Source of the DNA: Priapulus caudatus
Lineage: Eukaryota; Priapulida; Priapulimorpha; Priapulimorphida; Priapulidae
Length of the DNA stretch: 23,431 nucleotides
NCBI RefSeq assembly: GCF_000485595.1
Contig: NW_014577384.1
Coordinates: forward strand, 696,304-719,734
Direction of reading: 5' to 3'
Shown: positions 12,307 through 22,700 of the stretch, piece after piece
Position numbering within the stretch: position 1 is the first letter of the stretch
Layout of the letters: each line of letters begins with the position of its first letter
Translations under genes and position numbers: made by a program
The notes under the pieces: model-generated
The model's input: only the letters and a program-made list of their open reading frames with translations
Databases searched by the model: none
Told to the model about the DNA's origin: nothing

Positions 12307-15300
12307 TATCATACATGTATGTCTTAACTACATTAGCATACATTATGTACATAACTAACCATTATGCATACATATATGTAATAACTAACAATAGCATACA
12401 ATGTATGTACATAACTAACATAGCCATCATATGTAATGTACATAACTAACGTCATAGGTCTATGTCCCAGGGGGACTGCGGAACGTACGCCTGGTAACTT
12501 TTTATATGGTTAGGTTAGCGGAGTTAGGCGAGTAGGCCCGAGCTCCCTAGACTCACGTTAGATGGAGTAGGCAGAGGTTACGGTCCGGCATTTTAGATAG
12601 TACAGGACGTTCCGGCAGTACCCTGGAGCTGACATAGACCTTCTCAGCACAACTAACAAATTAACATGCATGTATTAACAATAGATACATGTATGTAACA
12701 AACTAACAATAGCATACATGATGTACATAACTACGTTAGCATATATGTATTATACAATAGCAGACAGTATGTGGCATAACTAACATAGCATATATAGGTA
12801 TTACATAACTAACCAATAGCATACATGGCCATGTATGTACATAACTACAATAGCATACAGTGGTATGTAAGAAGTAAGCGTTAGGCATACATGAGTTATG
12901 CTACAGTAACTACTTGTTTCATCTGTCCTGACGAGAAGTACAGTGTATAGCATTACTCGAGTACATTTTGGGACTATACATTCGTCATTGGTATTTCTAG
13001 ACAAAGACCATGGAAAACTCTCAGTGCTATCATAATTTGATATCATCTTGTGTAAAATCCATGACAGTCTGCAAGTATGGCAGCTAGCCAAGTGGTATGT
13101 GTGCTTGCATGTGCATGTAGGGGGTGTGTGTGTGTCGTGCCGTTTGCGGTGCCTGTGCGTGTGCGTGTGCGTGTGTGCGTACGTGTGTGCGTGCATGTGT
13201 GTGTCGGTGTCGGTGGGCGCCGGAACATTGAATTCTGCAAGCCCTTTTTTGTGCCAGTATATCTACCTATGTAAAATTAGTAGCTGCAAGATTCCCAGTT
13301 GCATGTAGTTGGAGAAACCCGTTTTTCCAGTGTTTTACAATTACTAATTACTTACTTTACGTTTACTTAATTTTATACTATGCACTATTAGTAAACCCAT
13401 TGGTTGTTTTCATAGTTAGTCTCCTCTTTTTTACTTTACGTTTATTATAGGGCGATCTCACTCTCCACAAGCTGTGGTTCTTCGTGCAGCCTGCCTCAGA
13501 GGTCATGGAGGTCATGGCCTGCATTGCGACGGCAATCAACAAGGCAAGTTGAACAGGTTTAATAAATAGTTTTCATGGGTTAAAAAAAACAACAACTAGA
13601 GTAGAATTTTGTTAGCCCAGGTGTCTGCTGATGGAACGTGAACATTGCTAAGTTGGCTCAACTATTCTGTGTACTGTAATAAGGATTTATTACAGCTGAA
13701 GCTATAGAGATACAAGATTGCGATGATGTGAGCAGATTTCGCTGCAAAATTTCCTGTCCATTTTATTTCTGTAACGTTTGCAATGATGGGCGAAAATTTG
13801 TGCATACTGTCTGCAGTGATTTCATTCTGTTTTAGCAGGGCATGACAAGTTCTGAGTTATCTGTCTTTATCGTTTTAGGGTCAATGTAAAGGTGGAGCAG
13901 TCCTCAGTCTCCTTCATGAAAGAACAGTTGGAACGACCGGGTAAACACATCTAATTTCGTTCCAATAAATAGTTGAAATAGAAAGTGCGGCAGGTGTGTG
14001 TTTTGCGTTGTGAGGTTCTAGTGATTACTATCAAGTGAAAGTGCACTAGTTATTGTAGAATTATTACGTGAACATTCGAGTTTTTATGGACATCGAATTT
14101 TGTATTGTCTGGTCTTGTTTTATGCCTTGGTTAGTATCAGAACAGTGAGTATACATTGCAATCAGGTATCCACGTGCATGTTTTATGAATGTTTAGTGTA
14201 GATGGACTATTGTATACTAACGCACGAAGGGTCGTTGTCATATAATGGCAGATAATATGTACCCGAGGTAACTATCTGATATGGTTAGGGTTAGGTTAGG
14301 GTGTTAGGGTTAGGGTTAGGGAGTAGGCGTAGGCGACATACTCGCCGACACCTCGGGTACTACATATACGACAACGACCCCTTTAGCTATACTAACCGAC
14401 CTTCGGTTATCCAACATTCCATATTATCCGAGAGTCAATCCACATTCTATATGTGTGTTGTAAAGTGTTGTATTTTACACACATGCATACTATTTTGCCC
14501 AGTTCCTTTCTGCTTTTGTCTCGCAGTGTGTCGCATGCTGCCGTTGATGTAACTTCATTTGCTTGTCTGTATTTAATGATGCTGGTCATATATCTTTGTT
14601 CTGTAATACTTTGATTGTGTTCATTTATTATATTATTTTATCATTTGAGAAACAATTTGTTTCACCCCATCCTCACCCTCTGTTTTCATGTAATCCAGTA
14701 TTTTTGTCTGTCTTCTAATTATCTGACCACCTATAGCTACGCCCCAATTTAGGTTGGATAATCTAGGCTCAACTGTGTGGTTCACATGTGCATATTGTAT
14801 ATAAATACCTATAGGTATATATATAGGTATATATAAATATCAAGCTTACATATCTACACCTAGCTTAAACATTAAAAAAGGCTGTCATTTTAGTTTATAA
14901 TCATCTTATTGCTGTTTACTTTAGGGATCCTCGAACCCAGGAGCTTTGCACCTTTCTCGCTCAGTCGGTAAGTTAGTGTGTTTCAACCACGTTATTATGA
15001 ACTTAATTATAATTCACAGTTCATCTTTACTATGATTACTATGATTCTTAACGTAACACTTGCATACCATGTTACTGCATCTATCTCAAATCTTAACGTA
15101 GCACATGTATTATGAGTGCTGCACTATCGTGTAAACGGTGAGAGGTAGAAATTGTATCACTGAGTTTCATTGCAAAATACTGTGCACTCTGTGAGATTTG
15201 ATTTACTGAGTGATTACCAAATTATTATCAACTAAATTATGTATGAGAAATTTTATTTTAACTGCTCAACACTATTGCATCTATCAGATTTTTTCTTCTC

Positions 15301-18300
15301 CTGAAAAAGACTGTCTTCAGTAAATGTATTTGTGTTTGAATCGCATGCAAAAAAGATTTTATATATATATATATATATTATCTACTCCTGATATAGTGTA
15401 TAGATTGAAAAATCTTCACTCGTCTTAACACTTTGCAGGCGTGTGTTCCATACTTTGACATGTTGGAGAAGTGGATCTACAAAGGCGTAATAAGAGACCC
15501 ATATGACGAGGTAATACTACATGTTATAAATCCAGATGAGCTCACTCGAAACGAAGTCGTCCAGGAAATGTTTGATTCTTGTTCCTTTGACACTAAGCTA
15601 GTCGAAATCAGAAGTTTGTGGTGGATGATAAGGGGATGCATGACTGGGAAAGCATTTTGTATGACTTGTGGTTCCTCATTGGCATCGATGAGATTTGCAG
15701 CGAAGGAATGAGGAAAGCAAGGTGGCGGTGGGGAGAATTTCGTGTGACTCATGGTACCTGCTTGTCTGTGGTTTTGTTTGCGGGTGACTTGAGTTGTATC
15801 TCTGCCACCTAGTTTGCCGTGGAGGAGCACGAGTCCGTGCAGAGAGAGAAGCTTCAGGAGGACTACAACGATGCGTACTGGGAGCAGCGCTACACGATAT
15901 GTCGCGAACGCGTGCCCGTCTTTCTCGAACGCGTCATCGACAAATTGCTGAACACCGGAAAATACCTGAACGTCGTCAGACAATGTGGTAGGTGGCGTGC
16001 AGTGTGGTAGGTAGGGTGCAGTCTAGTAGGTAGGGTGTGGTCTAGTAGGAAGGGTGGCAGTGTGGTAGGTAGGGTGCAGTCTAGTAGGTAGGGTGTAGTT
16101 CTAGTAGGAAGGGTGCAGTGTGGTAGTAGGGTACAGTCTAGTAGGTAGCAGGTTGAAAACTGATAATTGGAGGCACTGGTCAGCAGGACCAGTGACCCTG
16201 AGGAAGTACTGGTCCTGGTCAGTAAGGCACTGGTCCAGGATTTCTGTCATAAGCAAAGTGAATGACTCGGATGTGGGGACTTTTTTTAGGGGGGGGGGGA
16301 TGTGTGCAATTTGGTGATGTGCATTCTAAGGTATTCTTGCAAATTATATTTTTTACTCGTTTCGATACACTAGCTTGATGTGTAGTAATCGGAACAAGTC
16401 CGCAAGTCAATTTCAAGATCATCGGTCTCTGAAAGACCGCCATTATTCTATAAATTATCATATTTTATTACACGCGATCGCTGATTGTGGTGATGCCCAG
16501 TATTATCGAATTAGCAGAGGTTTAACAGCATGACCTAGAAAATCGAACAACAACTAACATGGAGAGTTTGTGTTACTTCGCATGGACTTTAGCTTCGGAA
16601 TTTGACTATTTTTAGTCTATATTTGATTAAATTTACCATTGATTTTCATTAGAATAATGTAGAAGTTAGTAGAGAATAACAAAATAATCAGGCCACAATT
16701 AAACAATTTTTTTGTTTGCCCTCACCCGACCCAAGCTGAAAAGTGTGTCGGCTTTTTTTTTGAGGGGGGGTCTTTTACAAATTCAGCAATGTGTCTACTG
16801 TCTCAGGTGTCTTGTGTGGAGATACCTTTTATGTTTGCCTACAGATTTATATTAATGGTACATTGTACAGTGATACAATATACATATCAAATACTTTTAA
16901 CAACTTGTGTTCATCAAAAGTCAATTGTGCATGATTTTATTTCCAGATCTCACCACGCACGCACGCACCGCCACGCACAACATACACGTATCTGGAAAAT
17001 AAAAGCATTAAAAATAAAAGGAACTTGAATTAAGAAATAATAAATATTTCTTAGCACATATTAGTCTTTGGAAAGGAAAATAAAGTTAATCTGTCAGAGT
17101 TAGATCCATAATTAAGTTAATTTAATACTAAATTATAATATAGCGATTTCTAGGATTTGCAGGAAAGTTTTGCTGTCCAAGTTTTGGAATCCAGCGATTC
17201 CAGGACCATCAATAATGCACTCGCCCCTCCCCCTACTTCAATCAGTGCCGCCCAGCCAGCAGGCACGTACGCAGGCTGTGCATAGCTCTAGTACTATAGC
17301 CCGCGTACAGTTGCCGCACGCTCTGCCACATACAGAAACTTAAAAAAAATAATCGGAAAGGTCAATAAAAATGTTTGTGTCGGCCCGTTTTTGGCGGTCG
17401 GTCAGGTGAGGGCAAAACAGAAAACATTTTTATTATGGCCTTAGTTTGGTAAAATTTTTTATTTCCTGTGCGGCGATTATCTAGTCGCCCTGCCGGACAG
17501 CTGACACGAGCAAGCAGTCGCCCGGTCGATTTTCTAATCGCTCACTAACGACTGGCGACCGCTAGTTTCTCACGCTGAGGTAGGGTGAAGTGTGGTAGGC
17601 AGGGTGCAGTGTGGTAGGTAGGATGTAGTGTGGTAGGTAGGGTGCAGTGTGGTAGGCAGGGTGGAGTGTGGTAGGTAGGGTACAGTGTGGTAGGTAGGGT
17701 ACATGTGGTAGCAGGGTGCAGTGTGTAGGCAGGGTGGAGTCTAGTAGGTAGGGTACAGTGTGGTAGGTAGGGTACAGTGTGGTAGGTAGGGTACAGTGTG
17801 GTAGGCAGGGTGCAGTGTGGTAGGCAGGGTGCAGTGTGGTAGGCAGGGTGGAGTCTAGTAGGTAGGGTACAGTGTGGTAGGTAGGGTACAGTGTGGTAGG
17901 TAGGGTGCAGTGTGGTAGGTAGGGTACAGTGTGGTAAGTAGGTTATAGTGTGGTAAGTGTGATAGGTGCTGTGCATTGTTGAGTGAGTGGGTAATATGTC
18001 AGCATTCATTACTGCTATTGTACATTTAGCGACTCACAAGCTCATTTTGCACATTATATGTGTATTTGTGCAATTTACTGAAAGACAAGCTGAATCCATA
18101 TATTCCACACACCTCAGTCAGCACGTGTGAGATGATAGACACTCAGATATTTTTAACAATAATGTACGTTGTTTTTATACATAATTGGTTTCATCTACAT
18201 TGGCTTTTTGTAGGTCAGGACGTGAAGTTTCCAGGAGCGCAGGAAATTGTCTACACGATGCAGGAGAGAGAGTATACAGTGCAGATAGAGAAGGCATACA

Positions 18301-19726
18301 ACTTTGCTAGCAAAATGCTGCTAGATCTTCTCATACAAGATAAGGATCTCATCGGCAGGCTTAGGTAATAAAAATATAATAAAAGCGTAAGGTAGGTAGT
18401 AATTAAAGGTAGTAAAATTAAATACAGCAAGATAAAATATTAGATTAAGATGTAAGATGTATATATAAGATAAGCAAGATATGTGATACAGTAAGCCTAA
18501 CTACATCACCCTCGTGAAAATGGCAGCCTCATAACAGAAAGCAAAGGAATGCAGTAACAGAGGGCTGATGTGCTGTATAAGGAGCCAGAAGGAGAAAAGA
18601 TGAGCTACTACTAGTTTTTAGCTCACCTTGACATTGCCAATTATATATCATATTATATAGACATGCAGATAACAGTCTCTGGCGTCACACTCGTCTGGTT
18701 CGTTTTACAAGATTTCATTGACAATATCTTTAATGCAAAATTGGTATTTCCTCTCCACCCTGCCGATAAAACGTCTATATTAGAGTAAAGTTTTACAAAA
18801 CATGTCGGAACGCAGCATAACCTATTTATTTCGAACGCCATCGCTAAGAAACAGGTAGCATATGTTCGTGTAACACTCTCAGTCTGCCGAGTATGAATAT
18901 GAGCTGAGTATGTACTCAGGTGGGCATATATTTATCAGGTGGTACATACTCTATGTACTTGGGTTGCGCATGGTCATATTCCATACTACGCATATCAACT
19001 TCCGCATCAGGCTTTCCGTATATCAAAGAATGATGCAAAAACCCTAACCCTAACCCTAACCCTAATACTAACTCTAAACCGACTCATCTATCTTATATAC
19101 TATCAATGGTATCCCAAACAGTATCTATGGTGTATACTCGGCAGAGTCGCACTACCTAAGAGACATCAAAGCAAGTATAGCGCCATCTACTGTCACAAAT
19201 TGTGATTCATTTTGGTTTATAAATTATTATTGCGATATACAGATGGCAACCGTGTGCTACCGCCTAGAAAAACTCTTACGAAGTAAACACTTCCATGCAA
19301 CCAATTAACCTTTGACAAAAGTTGTGTTATGGGCAGGGAAACACCATTGTCACGTGGTATATATAGCAGCTACGTGTAATAAGCGTATCCTCTCAATCTT
19401 ACACGTTACACACCGGGAGCTCCGCTTTTAGGCAGTGCCTAAATCTGAATATTATAAAAACGTTAAATGGCGATCAATTAGGTGTAACGCCATCACTCGC
19501 CCACATCTCAGACTTTCCCATCTCAAACATTTATTTTCACATAAAAAATTAAACATAATTATCAAGAGTATATAATGGGAGTTCTCCCATATATACTCTT
19601 CGTTTCTATAATGTACCACGTCGATGGTTGCTCAATTAAAACTGACTTCTTCTCACTCACTCATTTGTGTTCTTTTTGTGGTGAGCTACAGTGTCATTGA
19701 CACTTTCATTTAGGATGTGTTTGTAC

Positions 19727-19774
<48 letters not shown>

Positions 19775-22700
19775 ACTGCTACTACTACTAGACTTTAACA
19801 TGTGTTTGTGCACTACTACAGGTCCGTGAAGCATTACTTTTTTATGGATCAAGCAGACTTCATGGTCCAGTTCATGGACATGGCAGAATTGGAACTCACC
19901 AAAAACATATATGATATCCTTTTTGCAAACCCTTCTCTCTTGCGTGGTGCCTCTTGACATGCTAGAGTAGTGGTTGATGGGGGACCCCCCCCCCCATACA
20001 CACACAAAAGCTACGGGTTTTACCCACGTTTGCTGTATTTCATAAGAGCTTTACTCATGTCGTAGTGTGGTTGCGGGTATCGGTTCTTCGTTAAACTATA
20101 ACGATGCGCGCGCCATCGTTGCTGGCTCTTTAACCCCATGTTAATATTTATTAATTTAATTAAAGGAACAGTAGCCTCTAGGTTCTAGGGTTATTTTCAG
20201 CTAATTTAGGTTATAATTGCGCTACATAAAAAGTTTAATGGTTCAATCACCATTAGAAATATTTTTTAAAAATGTTTTAAAACTAACGACTACAGTTTGA
20301 TTACAACGACGGTGGCGCCACTCAAAGCGCACGATCTGAGAAGTTGCGCAAAACCACTTTCCAGCCAAGGGCTACAGACCGAGGGTATTTCTTATTTATT
20401 CATTTAAAAGCAAAAGGATTGTAATATCTTATAAACGACATATAGTTTCAGTTATAATATGGATAAATTTGCCCTAAAATGAATATCGTTCGGTTAAATA
20501 GCATTTAGGTATAAATATAATTGCACTTTTGTGATTAGCCCTCGGTCATTTACCTGCAAAATAAAAATGCAAATACGCAACTTTTTCAGGGTGGCAGCAC
20601 GGTCGCGGGTGTCATGGCGCCGTTCAAATTTCGTAGCGTTGATGTGTAAATAATTAATTAAGTATCTGGTGACAAATACATGTGGGTATAGACGATTTGT
20701 TATACAGTAAGTACAGTTGTATGCAGTAAAATCCTAGAGGCTACTGTCCCTTTAATTTTTTATTTTATTTTTTATTATATTATTTTTTTCCTTAACCACC
20801 TGTCCTCCACATGTGACGCCGACTCGGCTGGAGTCGTTACTTGAACTTGCTGTCAGGACAAGTGTCGCTAACGTTGACCCTTACAAGGATGACCTCAGGT
20901 GAGATTGTCACCATGATGCATAACTACTCCTGTCATAAACGCATCAAGGATGACCTCAGGTATGATTGTCACCATGATGCATAATCACTTCTGTCTCCAA
21001 TGCATCAACGATGACCCCAGGTATGATTGTCACCGTGATGCATAATCACTCCCGTCACCAATGCGTCAAGGTTGACCTCAGGTGATATTGTCACCACGAT
21101 GACTAGCTACTACCAGAGGTGAATAACGACCAACGTTTGTCATTATTCACCTCTGCTACTACCATCTCCCAGCGTCAAGGTCATGGTGTGTGTAAAATAT
21201 CCTCTTATTTTTTCTTTGGTCGGTAGAGTTGGGGGGGTCAGCCAGGAGGACTCTCACCTGGTAATCAAGAAAATCATGTTTTTTTCTTTGGTCGGTAGAG
21301 TTGGGGGGTCAGCCAGGAGGACTCTCACCTGGTAATCAAGAAAATGTTTTTTTCGTGAGAGCATTAGCGAAAGACCGTTAAATTCTGTGGTAAAGCCAAG
21401 TGAAAATAATCGCCCAAAAATCAGTCCTTATACCAGGTTGTGTGGTGTTTAATTTTGCGAAAAGAGAAAGATCTTATTGTATTCTACAAATTAGGGAAAA
21501 CACGTAAAAACAGAGGAAAGTTAAGTAAAAAAAAACATGCAAACAAAGTAGTAGTTACCATATAATTGTTATGGCATCTTACAAGAGGAGTTTTTATGGC
21601 TAATACTAATAGGTGCCTATAAAAGAAATCAAAGGGACTTGATTTGAATCAATTCTAATGAGTTTTGGATTTAGTTAAATCTTAGGATTAAGTTAGTTGC
21701 AAAGTGAGTAACTAAGCATTACAACTTAGTTATTATTAACATTAGTGCACCATGGAGGAATTCTATTTAATGTATAATAGAGATAGAGAACCTTTACTTT
21801 GGTGTACATGAGTGCAGCATGCAGCAACGCTGTGCATTTATCTGTTTCAGAGTTGAGCTGCTTCCCTATGACCTCATCACGATGCTCTTCCGGGTCATCA
21901 GTATTGAGACGGAGCAGGAGAAAGGTATGTGAACATAATTACCTAACCACAGGGGTTAATAATAACAAATTATAATGACAATTAAAGGTATGTGATGTGA
22001 TGTGCTTACCTAGCACTAATGCATGCATCCCAGGGTTTCCGCCAGAAAATATTTTTTGGGTAAGGACCAAAAAAGTCTTCAAAATCGTTGTACTACTAAA
22101 GAGATGTATGTTAACTTGTTTTTATCTCCGCCAAGGGGTTGGCAGGAGGTTATGTTTTCACCGACGTTTGTTGGTTTATGGGTTTGTGCGTTTCTTTGTT
22201 TGTGTACAGCCTAACTGAAAAAGTTATGGACGGATTGTCATAAAATTTTCAGGATAGCTCAGAAATGGGCTAACTTAGAATTGATTAGATTTTGGTGGTG
22301 ATCCGGATCCAATTAATTAATTAATTAATTAAATTTTCAGGATACGTCAGAAATGGTGTAACTTAGAATTGATTACATTTTGGTGGTGATCCGGATCCAA
22401 TTAATTAATTAATTAATTAAATTTTCAGGATACGTCAGAAATGGGGTAACTTAGAATTCATGACATTTTGGTGGTGATCCCGATGCAATTAATTATTTAA
22501 TTAATTAATAATTAAATTTCTCACAGTGAGAGAATTGAGCTGCCTTGGCGGAGGTCTGCGCTCTCCAAGTGCTCTAGTTTCTAATGTAACCGGCATTGAC
22601 ACTTCCAATATTGTAAAAAAAACTCATAATTTTGGGTTTGGATTCATACCCTAGAAATATATTTGGGTATGGAATTTTATCCTTTTACTGTTTTACCCTC

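Larger units (their letters stand above)
11977..12906. repeat. 29-bp minisatellite, copy B, very noisy
   Basis: The same repeat family as 7287-8872 but with an indel in nearly every unit, ending CTACAGTAACTACTTG. It includes a 44-base poly-C run (12260-12303) with no counterpart in copy A. Confidence 0.85.
12907..14065. repeat. Segmental duplication copy B (partner of 8873-10260)
   Basis: Alignable to copy A throughout. It is noisy up to about 13300 and clean afterwards, and carries the intact exons l and m. Beyond TTATTACGTG the two copies share nothing. Confidence 0.9.

Noticed and set aside
15511-15711. Open frame continuing past the exon o donor
   Set aside because: The donor GAG|gtaata precedes unconserved residues. 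The following exon p begins exactly where GCP2 similarity resumes. Intron 15511-15812 shows nothing else.
15477-15983. 168-residue minus-strand frame
   Set aside because: It is antisense to exons o and p, which are certain on the + strand, and has no recognisable motif.
17545-18009. Long minus-strand frame of LPTTLHPTYH repeats
   Set aside because: It is the 19-bp minisatellite read on the other strand. 19 is not a multiple of three but the array happens to lack stops.
19706-20005. Poly-serine minus-strand frame
   Set aside because: It comes from the CTG microsatellite and overlaps exon r antisense.
19914-20005. Exon r reading on into ILFANPSLLRGAS and stop as a terminal exon
   Set aside because: The sequence loses GCP2 similarity exactly at the U12 donor, while the next exons continue the protein in frame.
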